A stretch of DNA of 64,000 bases. Source: Mesorhizobium_K sp040049215 (GTDB lineage Bacteria > Pseudomonadota > Alphaproteobacteria > Rhizobiales > Rhizobiaceae). Below, one piece after another: positions 57,504-64,000 of the stretch (positions are counted from its first letter, which is position 1; every line of letters begins with the position of its first letter). The stretch lies in contig NZ_JBDZDN010000003.1 in NCBI RefSeq assembly GCF_040049215.1, positions 558,001-622,000 on the forward strand, in the 5' to 3' direction. Made by a program: the position numbers and the translations under genes. The notes under the pieces were generated by a model. That model did no database searches, was not told the origin of the DNA, and worked only from the letters and a program-made list of their open reading frames with translations.

Positions 57504-58183
57504 GCCATCACCGCCTGAGGCGTCGCCAGGCGTCCATGCGCGAGTTCGACGATCGTATCCGCGGCGGCGATCAGGTCGAGGTCATGAGTCACCACGACCA
57601 CGGTGCGGCCGTCGCGACGGGCAAGATCGCCAAGCAGCGCGGCGACTGCCCTTCCGGACGCACGGTCAAGGCTTGCCGTGGGCTCGTCGGCCAGGATGAT
57701 CGGCGGATCGAACATCAGGGCGCGCGCGATGGCGATGCGCTGCTGCTCGCCGCGCGAGAGCCCATGCAGGTTCTTGCGATTGCCGGGAACGCCCAGCTCC
57801 TTGAGCAGTGCATCGGCACGGCCGCGCAGCTTTGCCGCAGACAGCCGGTCGAACCAGGCCGCGACCATCACATTGCCGCTCGGGCTCAACTCGTCGATCA
57901 GATAGAAATTCTGGAAGACGAGCCCGATATTGTCGCGGCGCCAGCGGTCGCGGCGGCTTTCGCTGAGCTTCGAAACGTCCGTTCCATCGAACATGATGCG
58001 CCCGGAATCCAGGCGTACGAGACCGGACAGCGCATTGAGCAGCGTCGATTTGCCCGACCCGGATGCGCCAGTGACGGCGGTCAACCGGCCGGGCGCCGGC
58101 GCGAAGTCCACGGCGTCGAGCACATTGAAGGAGTGGCCGTCCGCATCGCGGAAGGCAACAGCCAGGCGCTCGGCGAAAAGCAT
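57500..58183 (-). CDS. ABC transporter ATP-binding protein, LolD/MacB type
   Basis: 227-residue ATPase that pairs with the FtsX-like permease. Walker A is GASGSGKST, the Q-loop is GLVFQNFYLI, the signature is LSRGEQQR (with the usual GGQ changed to RGE), Walker B is IILADEPTASLD and the switch His is in VTHDLDL. ATG 58181-58183 gives the family start MLFAERLAVAF; the frame upstream overlaps the next gene and is noise. The stop overlaps the permease start as ATGA. Confidence 0.9.
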   Translation of the reverse strand: MLFAERLAVAFRDADGHSFNVLDAVDFAPAPGRLTAVTGASGSGKSTLLNALSGLVRLDSGRIMFDGTDVSKLSESRRDRWRRDNIGLVFQNFYLIDELSPSGNVMVAAWFDRLSAAKLRGRADALLKELGVPGNRKNLHGLSRGEQQRIAIARALMFDPPIILADEPTASLDRASGRAVAALLGDLARRDGRTVVVVTHDLDLIAAADTIVELAHGRLATPQAVMA

Positions 58184-58193
58184 CGGCACGCGC

Positions 58194-58622
58194 TCACGCC
58201 CTTCGGAAATCAGCATCGACCAGCCTGACCCGACTGACGAAGCCCATGGCTTCGTCCTTGTAGACGCCCAGCTCCAGCCGGCCGGAAACCCGGATCGGGA
58301 AGTTGAACGGGACGACGCTGATCGGCTCTTCGGTGTAGACCACGACGATGTCGCTCGGCCAGTCGGCTGCCGATTCACAGAACGGGCAGACGCCCATCGG
58401 CATCCTGGTCAGGACGAAAAAGGTCGATTCGGCCTTCAGGGGCGGCGCCATGAAGCCAGTCATCTCCACGTCAGCGCCGTTCAGGCTCTCGGCAAGCTTG
58501 GAGAACACGGTCTCCTTTTCATAGAGATCGCTGAAGTCGATCGACGTGGCGGCGAATGCACGACGTCCCGCAAGCAGCCCCGCCGAGAAAGCAGATACAA
58601 GAAGCATGCGGCGGTCGATCAA
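58194..58622 (-). CDS. Tat-exported small protein (DUF3299-like)
   Basis: 142-residue protein. The start is TTG (58620-58622) behind GGAGAAG, which includes the twin arginine of IDRRMLLVSAFSAGLLAGRR; an ATG 15 nt later would lose it. The mature domain (YEKETVFSKLAESLNGADVE onward) has the MTGFMAPP and CPFCES features of DUF3299-like proteins, in which the CxxC-like pair may bind a metal or thiol. It lies between phoA and the ABC genes on the same strand, so it is the likely periplasmic partner of that ABC system. Confidence 0.72.
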   Translation of the reverse strand: MIDRRMLLVSAFSAGLLAGRRAFAATSIDFSDLYEKETVFSKLAESLNGADVEMTGFMAPPLKAESTFFVLTRMPMGVCPFCESAADWPSDIVVVYTEEPISVVPFNFPIRVSGRLELGVYKDEAMGFVSRVRLVDADFRRA

Positions 58623-58695
58623 TTGTCTTCTCCAATGCGAGCGGCCGCCGGCCGAGGCCAGCGACCGCCAAGTTGGCGGGAAGAAGCCTTCCCGC

Positions 58696-60240
58696 TCAGT
58701 TCGTTTCGGCGCCGAGGCCCGAGGCGTGGCTCATCACGTGGTAGATGTAGTTCTCTTCCACGGTTCCCTGAAAGAGGTGAGCGAACGGGCCCCAGGCATA
58801 GATCGCGACATCGTCGCCGGCATGGGTTTCGCTGCCCATAGGCACGGTTGCCGGCTGGAGATAGTCAATGCTCAGCGTATCGGTGTCGGTCAGGTCGGGG
58901 CGAATGCCGGCAGGCTGCGCCTTGGTCTTGTCCTCGTCCTTGCCGAGCGGCGGGAAATAGGCGCCCGGACCGTTGGCGTAGCCGAGCGTGGTGTAGGGCT
59001 TGCCGTCGCCTGCGAGTTCCAGTTCGCCTTCTACGTTGACGACCTTGCCGAAGATCGGATTGCCGCGCTTCGGATAGCCGTTGATGGTCATGGTGTGGCT
59101 GTGGTCGGCGGTGACGACGACCAGCGTATCCTCGCGCGAGGTCTTTTCGAGAACAGTCTTGATCGCCGCATCGAAGGCAAGCGTGTCTTCGAGAGCGCGC
59201 GCGGCGTTGCCGGCGTGGTGGGCGTGGTCGATACGGCCGCCCTCGATCATCAGCACATAGCCGTCCTCGTCCTGGGCGAGACGGTCGAGCGCCTTGGCTG
59301 TCATCTCGGCAATCGATGGCTCGCCGGCGGCGTCCTTCGCCCTGTCGGCTTCGTATTCCATATGGCTCATGTCGAACAAACCAAGGATCTTGGCGCCCGA
59401 CTTCACATCGACGGCGTCGAAGCCCTTCTGGTCGAACACAAAGACGTTGTTGTTGGACTTCTTCGTCCATTCGGCGGTCAGATCGCGGGCATCCGTCCGG
59501 CGGCCGGTCTTTTCGGTATCCTCGGGGTCTTTCATTTCCGCAGGGAGGAAATAGGCCCGGCCGCCGCCGAGCACGACTTCAAAGCCATCGCCGGCCGTCC
59601 AGTTGACGAGCTGGTCGGCGATGTCCTTGCAGCCCGCGGCCTTGGCTTCTTCCGGAAGTTCCTTGGTGCTCTCCCAATCGCGCACCGGTGTATGCGCGTA
59701 GGCCCCGGCCGGCGTGGCGTGCGTGATGCGAGCGGTGGAGACGACGCCGGTCGCCTTGCCGGCTGCCTCCGCCAGTTCGAAGATCGAGGTCACTTCGCCG
59801 GCGAGCGCGGCCTTGCAATCGCCGACCGGTACAGTCTGGTTGACGCCGATGACGTCATTGCGGGTTTTCACGCCGGCGACCATGGCAGTCACGGTCGGGG
59901 CCGAGTCCGAAACCTGGCCGTCATGGCTATAGGTCTTGGAAAGCGCCGTGTAGGGGAAGGTGTCGACCGCGATGCTGTTCGACTCGCCGTCGACGCCGCG
60001 CTTCTGGCCCTCAAGGATGCGTGCAGCGGTCACCGTCGCGACGCTCATGCCGTCGCCTACCATGATGATCACGTTCTTCGCCTTGCCGGTGATCGGCTGG
60101 ATTGCTAGGCGGCGGGCAAGGTCGGCCTGCGCGGCGGTAAAATAGCTGTCGCCGGTCTGGGGCAGCTTGTCCTGGGCAGTGGCGGGAGCGAGCGCCAGCA
60201 GCGAAGCACCGACGAAAAGAAGTGGTGTTAAACGTCGCAT
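58696..60240 (-). CDS. phoA: Alkaline phosphatase
   Basis: 514-residue secreted phosphomonoesterase. The signal peptide is MRRLTPLLFVGASLLALAPA ending near TAQ. The metal-site motif NVIIMVGDGMSV, the nucleophile VSDSAPTVTAM (Ser), the IEGGRIDHAHHAGN metal ligands and VVTADHSHTM are all present, so two zinc sites and a magnesium site are expected. ATG 60238-60240 is 9 nt behind AGAGG; ATG 60249 is an alternative. A Pho box lies 77 nt upstream. Same-strand genes for a Tat-exported protein and an ABC system follow after 73 nt. Confidence 0.95.
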   Translation of the reverse strand: MRRLTPLLFVGASLLALAPATAQDKLPQTGDSYFTAAQADLARRLAIQPITGKAKNVIIMVGDGMSVATVTAARILEGQKRGVDGESNSIAVDTFPYTALSKTYSHDGQVSDSAPTVTAMVAGVKTRNDVIGVNQTVPVGDCKAALAGEVTSIFELAEAAGKATGVVSTARITHATPAGAYAHTPVRDWESTKELPEEAKAAGCKDIADQLVNWTAGDGFEVVLGGGRAYFLPAEMKDPEDTEKTGRRTDARDLTAEWTKKSNNNVFVFDQKGFDAVDVKSGAKILGLFDMSHMEYEADRAKDAAGEPSIAEMTAKALDRLAQDEDGYVLMIEGGRIDHAHHAGNAARALEDTLAFDAAIKTVLEKTSREDTLVVVTADHSHTMTINGYPKRGNPIFGKVVNVEGELELAGDGKPYTTLGYANGPGAYFPPLGKDEDKTKAQPAGIRPDLTDTDTLSIDYLQPATVPMGSETHAGDDVAIYAWGPFAHLFQGTVEENYIYHVMSHASGLGAETN

Positions 60241-60316
60241 AGGTTTCATCCTCTTGATCCGATGGGGGCGACCCGGCAAAAGCCCAGAGCCATGGTCGCC
60301 TATTAGGCAGGGGCAA

Positions 60317-60334
60317 GTGACATGCCTATGACAG
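60317..60334 (-). promoter_or_regulatory. Pho box (PhoB site) of phoA
   Basis: On the minus strand CTGTCAT-AGGC-ATGTCAC matches the rhizobial consensus CTGTCAT-N4-CTGTCAT with two changes. The position, 77 nt before the phoA ATG, suits activation at phosphate limitation. Confidence 0.75.
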
Positions 60335-60486
60335 GTCAAAGCGTCGTAGGCACCGGAGGTAATCGATATATCGAGCCGCGGCTGTTATGACGGGAGAGAG
60401 ACCGGTATTCTGGTCTTTCGGAGCGTGCCGGTGTTCACGAAGTGTGCATTTTTCGTGATGTCGACATAGTTAATCCGGCCCGCTAC

Positions 60487-61401
60487 ATGCGAGCGGTCCG
60501 GAACAACCGAGGCGAGACATTGGAAAGTAAGGCAGCCGACGCGAGCGCAGAAACAGGGCAAGCCCCTGCCATCATTCTGGTCGAGCCGCAGCTGGGCGAG
60601 AACATCGGCATGGTGGCCCGCGCGATGGCGAATTTCGGCCTCGCCGAGCTGAGGCTCGTCAATCCGCGCGACGGCTGGCCGAACGACAAGGCGCGCGCCG
60701 CCGCGAGCCGGGCCGACCATGTGATCGACGGCGCGGTGCTCTACGACGGCCTGCGCCCAGCGCTGGCCGACCTGAACTTCGTCTTCGCGACCACCGCGCG
60801 GGAACGCGACGGCTTCAAGCAGGTGCGTGGACCCGTCGAGGCGGGCAGGGCGCTTCGCTCGCGGGCGCGTGCCGGGGAGCGTACCGGCATCATGTTTGGA
60901 CGCGAGCGCTTCGGCCTCTACAACGAGGAGGTGGCGCTGGCGGACGAGATCGTGACGTTCCCGATCAATCCTGAGTTCGCCTCGCTGAACATCGCCCAGG
61001 CTGTGCTTCTGATGTCCTACGAATGGATGAAGTCTGGGCTGGCAAGCGAGACTGACACGGCCTTCTCAAGTCCGGAGATCCAGCCGGCCGAAAAGCATCA
61101 CATCCATGGACTGCTCGATCATCTGGAATCAGCGCTGGATGCGCGCGGCTATTTCCGCCCGACGGCGAAAAAGCCGAAGATGGTCGACAATCTGCGCGCG
61201 GTGTTGACGCGGCCGGGCTTCACCGAGGCGGAGATAAAAGTGCTGCGAGGGATCGTCGCGTCGCTCGACTATTTTTCGCCGCGCACGCCGCGCGGCGAAG
61301 GTTATCCGGAAAGGAAGGCCGAGGCCGATCGAGAAGCGCATGCTGACGGCGACTATCGGCGCAAACCCGCGCCCGTCGACAAGGGGCGCGGCGATGACTG
61401 A
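60487..61401 (+). CDS. trmJ: TrmH-family RNA methyltransferase (TrmJ-like)
   Basis: 304-residue SPOUT methyltransferase that methylates ribose 2'-OH; the TrmJ group acts at position 32 of tRNA. The family start PAIILVEPQLGENIGMVARAM plus NFGLAELRLVNPRDG, and the knot motifs IMFGRERFGLYNEEV and INPEFASLNIAQAVLLMSYE are clear. A C-terminal extension of about 80 residues is helical and charged. ATG 60487 is used; TTG 60520 behind GAGGCGAG is an alternative. It overlaps murI by 8 nt. Confidence 0.92.
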   Translation: MRAVRNNRGETLESKAADASAETGQAPAIILVEPQLGENIGMVARAMANFGLAELRLVNPRDGWPNDKARAAASRADHVIDGAVLYDGLRPALADLNFVFATTARERDGFKQVRGPVEAGRALRSRARAGERTGIMFGRERFGLYNEEVALADEIVTFPINPEFASLNIAQAVLLMSYEWMKSGLASETDTAFSSPEIQPAEKHHIHGLLDHLESALDARGYFRPTAKKPKMVDNLRAVLTRPGFTEAEIKVLRGIVASLDYFSPRTPRGEGYPERKAEADREAHADGDYRRKPAPVDKGRGDD

Positions 61402-62236
61402 CCGACCGATCCTGATGTTCGATTCAGGCATCGGCGGGCTGACCGTGCTGCGCGAGGCGCGCGTATTGATGCCCGACCGGCGCTTCGTTTATGTCGCCGA
61501 CGATGCTGGCTTTCCGTACGGAGCGTGGGAGGAACCGGCGCTCCGGGAACGTGTGCTGGCGCTGTTTGCCGATCTGCTCCTGCGCTTTGATCCCGAAATA
61601 TCCGTCATTGCCTGCAACACCGCCTCCACCCTGGTCATGGAAGCATTGCGCGAGAGGTTTCCCGGCCATCCATTCGTCGGCACCGTGCCGGCGATAAAGC
61701 CCGCCGCCGAGCGTACCCGCTCAGGTCTGGTCTCCGTGCTCGGCACGCCCGGCACGGTTAAACGGCAGTACACGCGCGACCTGATCAAGCAATGGGCATC
61801 GAAATGCCATGTCCGCCTTGTAGGCAGCGACAATCTCGCGGCACTCGCCGAGACCTACATGCGCGACGGCTTCGTCGACGAGGAGGCCGTACGCGCCGAG
61901 ACCGCCCCCTGCTTCATCGAGAAGGACGGCGCGCGCACGGACATCGTCGTGCTGGCCTGCACGCACTACCCGTTCCTGGTGAACCGCATGCGCAAGACCG
62001 CGCCTTGGCCGGTCGACTGGCTCGACCCCGCAGAGGCGATCGCAAGGCGCGCGCTGTCGCTGCTTGCCGTCAAGCAACAGGCATCCGCCCCGGTCACGCC
62101 GCCGGAGCGGGCCGACGTGGCGATCTTCACTTCGGGCAAGGCTGAATTCACGACGCGCCGGCTGATGCAGGGATTCGGCCTGTCGGTTACCGACAGTGCC
62201 GCGGAACAATCGGTGTCCTTTGCAAGTTTTGCGTGA
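61394..62236 (+). CDS. murI: Glutamate racemase
   Basis: 280-residue cofactor-independent racemase that makes D-glutamate for peptidoglycan. The two catalytic cysteines are in VIACNTAST and VLACTHYPF, with the Asp of LMFDSGIGG. ATG 61394 lies within the end of the methyltransferase gene (8-nt overlap), which implies coupled translation. Confidence 0.95.
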   Translation: MTDRPILMFDSGIGGLTVLREARVLMPDRRFVYVADDAGFPYGAWEEPALRERVLALFADLLLRFDPEISVIACNTASTLVMEALRERFPGHPFVGTVPAIKPAAERTRSGLVSVLGTPGTVKRQYTRDLIKQWASKCHVRLVGSDNLAALAETYMRDGFVDEEAVRAETAPCFIEKDGARTDIVVLACTHYPFLVNRMRKTAPWPVDWLDPAEAIARRALSLLAVKQQASAPVTPPERADVAIFTSGKAEFTTRRLMQGFGLSVTDSAAEQSVSFASFA

Positions 62237-62257
62237 AAAGCTGCACGGAGAACCGAG

Positions 62258-62446
62258 ATGCCTGCGAAATCGAAAGCACGGCAAAAGGCGGCCGGCGCCG
62301 CGCTGTCGGCCAAGCGCGGCGATACCAGGAAGAGCTCCCTCAAGGGTGCGTCGAAGGAGATGTACGAGTCGATGAGTGAAAAACAGCTCGAGGAATTCGC
62401 CGAGACGAAGCGAAAGGGGCTACCCGAAAAGAAGTCGAAGGACTGA
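62258..62446 (+). CDS. DUF3008 family small basic protein
   Basis: 62-residue, Lys-rich protein. MPAKSKARQKAAGAALSAKR and ASKEMYESMSEKQLEEFAET match DUF3008, a family of unknown function in Hyphomicrobiales. It starts 22 nt after murI and may be transcribed with it. Confidence 0.88.
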   Translation: MPAKSKARQKAAGAALSAKRGDTRKSSLKGASKEMYESMSEKQLEEFAETKRKGLPEKKSKD

Positions 62447-62642
62447 TCCGGACAGCCAAAGCCAGGATATCGACGCCAGCGGCAAAGCGTTGACAATACG
62501 CCCTGTTTCGCCTATCCACCCGCCAGCGCCGGGCCGAAAGGTCCGGCGTACTATTTGACGTGTCCCGTGGATTTTTCCGCAAAGCGTGCGTGGAAAATCC
62601 TGTCAGGCTTCGAAAACGGAGGCCAGAGGAGGGCGCGTTTCC

Positions 62643-62676
62643 TTCACCCGGAACATGAGGTTCCGGGTGAATCGTT
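62643..62676 (+). promoter_or_regulatory. 12-bp hairpin in the rpsD leader
   Basis: Perfect stem TTCACCCGGAAC / GTTCCGGGTGAA (62643-62654 with 62660-62671), loop ATGAG, then TCGTTTTG, 21 nt before the rpsD ATG. It could be an attenuator, a binding site for S4, or the terminator of the upstream transcript. Confidence 0.65.
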
Positions 62677-62691
62677 TTGAAAGGGAATGCG

Positions 62692-63309
62692 ATGAGCAAG
62701 CGCGAATCCGCGAAATACAAGATCGACCGCCGTCTTGGCGAGAATATCTGGGGCCGTCCTAAGTCTCCGGTCAACAAGCGTGAGTATGGCCCCGGCCAGC
62801 ACGGCCAGCGCCGCAAGGGCAAGCTGTCCGACTTCGGTCTGCAGCTGCGCGCCAAGCAGAAGCTGAAGGGTCACTACGGCGACGTTTCGGAAAAGCAGTT
62901 CCGCAAGACTTACGAAGAGGCCAACCGCCGCAAGGGCGACACCTCGGAAAACCTGATCGGCCTGCTGGAGTCGCGCCTTGACGCGGTCGTCTATCGTGCC
63001 AAGTTCGTTCCGACCATCTTCGCGGCCCGCCAGTTCGTCAACCACGGCCATGTCAACGTGAACGGACGCCGCACCAACATCAGCTCGTATCGCTGCAAGG
63101 CGGGCGACGTGATCGAAGTGCGCGAGAAGTCGAAGCAGCTGGTGATCGTGCTGGAATCGGTGCAGCTCGCCGAGCGCGACGTGCCTGATTACATCGAGGT
63201 CGACCACAACAAGATGGTCGCGACCTTCGCTCGCGTTCCGGGCCTTGCCGATGTGCCGTTCGCGGTGCAGATGGAGCCGAACCTGGTCGTCGAATTCTAC
63301 TCGCGCTGA
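62692..63309 (+). CDS. rpsD: 30S ribosomal protein S4
   Basis: 205-residue rRNA-binding protein that starts assembly of the 30S subunit. The start MSKRESAKYKIDRRLGENIW, GPGQHGQRRKGKLSDFGLQL and the S4 domain (LESRLDAVVYRAKFVPT, FVNHGHVNVNGRRTN) are full length. ATG 62692 follows AAAGGGAA. The gene stands alone between a leader hairpin and a terminator, as is usual outside the alpha operon in this order. Confidence 0.98.
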   Translation: MSKRESAKYKIDRRLGENIWGRPKSPVNKREYGPGQHGQRRKGKLSDFGLQLRAKQKLKGHYGDVSEKQFRKTYEEANRRKGDTSENLIGLLESRLDAVVYRAKFVPTIFAARQFVNHGHVNVNGRRTNISSYRCKAGDVIEVREKSKQLVIVLESVQLAERDVPDYIEVDHNKMVATFARVPGLADVPFAVQMEPNLVVEFYSR

Positions 63310-63336
63310 TCGGGCTTCACACTCTGGATTTGTGAG

Positions 63337-63361
63337 AAAGCCGCCTCCGGGCGGCTTTTTC
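63337..63361 (+). terminator. Rho-independent terminator of rpsD
   Basis: 9-bp stem AAAGCCGCC / GGCGGCTTT (63337-63345 with 63350-63358), loop TCCG, ending in TTTTT. Confidence 0.9.
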
Positions 63362-63385
63362 GTCCGTGGAGACGGGAGATCGCTG

Positions 63386-64000
63386 ATGGACGATCTGCAG
63401 GCGCTGGTGAACGGCATCCACCGTGAGATCGCCGCGCATACCAGGCGCGGCAAGGTGGCGGACTACATCCCGCAACTGGCCGCCGTCGATCCGGCGCATT
63501 TCGGCATCGCCATAACGACGGTGGACGGGCGGGAGTTCGTAGCCGGAGAGGCCGATACGGCCTTCTCCGTCCAGAGCGTGTCCAAGGTGTTCACGCTGAC
63601 TTTGGCGCTGGGCATGGTGGGCGACCGTCTGTGGAATCGGGTCGGCCGCGAGCCGTCGGGCAGCGCGTTCAATTCCATCGTCCAGCTCGAGCACGAGCAC
63701 GGCAAGCCGCGCAATCCCTTCATCAACGCCGGCGCCATCGCGGTAGCCGACGTGCTTTTGGCCGGGCATCAGCCCAAGGAGGCGATCGGCGAGATCGTGC
63801 AGTTCGTCCGCTTCCTGGCGGGCGATGACTCCATCGTCATCGACCAGCGCGTCGCCCGCTCGGAGGCTGAGACCGGTTTCCGTAATTTCGCGCTCGCCCA
63901 GTTCATGCGTTCCTTCGGCAAGCTCGACCATCCGGCCGAGCATGTGCTCGGCGTTTATTTCCACCACTGCGCGCTTGCGATGACGTGCCGGCAGCTCTCG
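63386..64000 (+). CDS. glsA: Glutaminase (partial, runs off the window)
   Basis: 205 codons of a serine-dependent glutaminase that hydrolyses glutamine to glutamate and ammonia. MDDLQALVNGIHREI is the family start, FSVQSVSKVF contains the catalytic Ser-x-x-Lys, and GSAFNSIVQLE and NPFINAGAIAV are conserved. About 100 C-terminal residues are beyond the window. The ATG at 63386 follows GACGGGAGA. Confidence 0.94.
   Translation, partial: MDDLQALVNGIHREIAAHTRRGKVADYIPQLAAVDPAHFGIAITTVDGREFVAGEADTAFSVQSVSKVFTLTLALGMVGDRLWNRVGREPSGSAFNSIVQLEHEHGKPRNPFINAGAIAVADVLLAGHQPKEAIGEIVQFVRFLAGDDSIVIDQRVARSEAETGFRNFALAQFMRSFGKLDHPAEHVLGVYFHHCALAMTCRQLS

Overview
The window is chromosomal DNA of a GC-rich alphaproteobacterium of the order Hyphomicrobiales (Rhizobiales), most like Mesorhizobium and other Phyllobacteriaceae. 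Supporting signs are the GAAC-N7-GAAC SOS box before recA, an Irr-type (ICE) box before a suf operon, a rhizobial Pho box before phoA, a eukaryotic-type NADP isocitrate dehydrogenase, an alphaproteobacterial porin, frequent GTG/TTG starts and an IS21-family remnant of a type common in rhizobia. No CRISPR array, prophage, rRNA or intact insertion sequence was seen.

Layout. 1-8 kb: start of a Tat-exported protein (minus strand), lon, hup (HU), a secreted Gly/Asn-rich protein, a porin overlapping a secreted FecR-domain protein, and an acyltransferase-3 membrane protein. 8-11.6 kb: a glycosyltransferase, tRNA-Asp and tRNA-Val, then a small accessory patch with an IS21 remnant joined to a livF fragment, an AT-rich stretch with a tiny membrane ORF and a DUF1488 gene, and a small secreted protein. 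11.6-27.1 kb: a catabolic locus. A DUF993 (aldolase-like) gene is divergent from a 12-gene plus-strand operon: LacI regulator, Gfo/Idh/MocA dehydrogenase, fused CoA-transferase, crotonase, aldehyde dehydrogenase, a complete GtsABC/MalK-like sugar ABC transporter, two GMC oxidoreductases and an SDR. Two GAACGTTC-centred operators lie in the divergent promoter region. The substrate cannot be read from sequence; this is the best candidate for an undescribed pathway.

27.3-37.2 kb: housekeeping genes (Dabb protein, M23 peptidase, PrxQ/BCP, YhdP-like giant, tyrS, anmK, histone H1-like protein, alpha/beta hydrolase) and two tiny membrane peptides. 37.4-45.2 kb: the Fe-S assembly locus iscS-sufB-sufC-sufD-sufS-sufT-(minus-strand hypothetical)-sufA. 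An Irr box precedes it, sufB and sufA share a copied leader, and a repeat inserted before sufS carries no visible ribosome site. 45.3-50 kb: GFA protein, TfoX-N protein, pseudouridine kinase and glycosidase, recA. 50-56 kb: alaS, a TetR/aldo-keto reductase pair with operators built into the promoter, and icd.

56.3-60.3 kb: a minus-strand set phoA, a Tat-exported small protein, and a MacB/FtsX-type ABC ATPase and permease whose periplasmic part is histidine-rich, probably all transcribed from the Pho-box promoter. 60.5-64 kb: trmJ-like methyltransferase, murI, DUF3008, rpsD behind a 12-bp hairpin, and the start of glutaminase glsA, cut by the window edge.

Starts were moved from the longest open frame to the codon best supported by a ribosome site, family N-terminus or neighbour overlap. 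All functional calls are by recognition of motifs and families; no database search was run.
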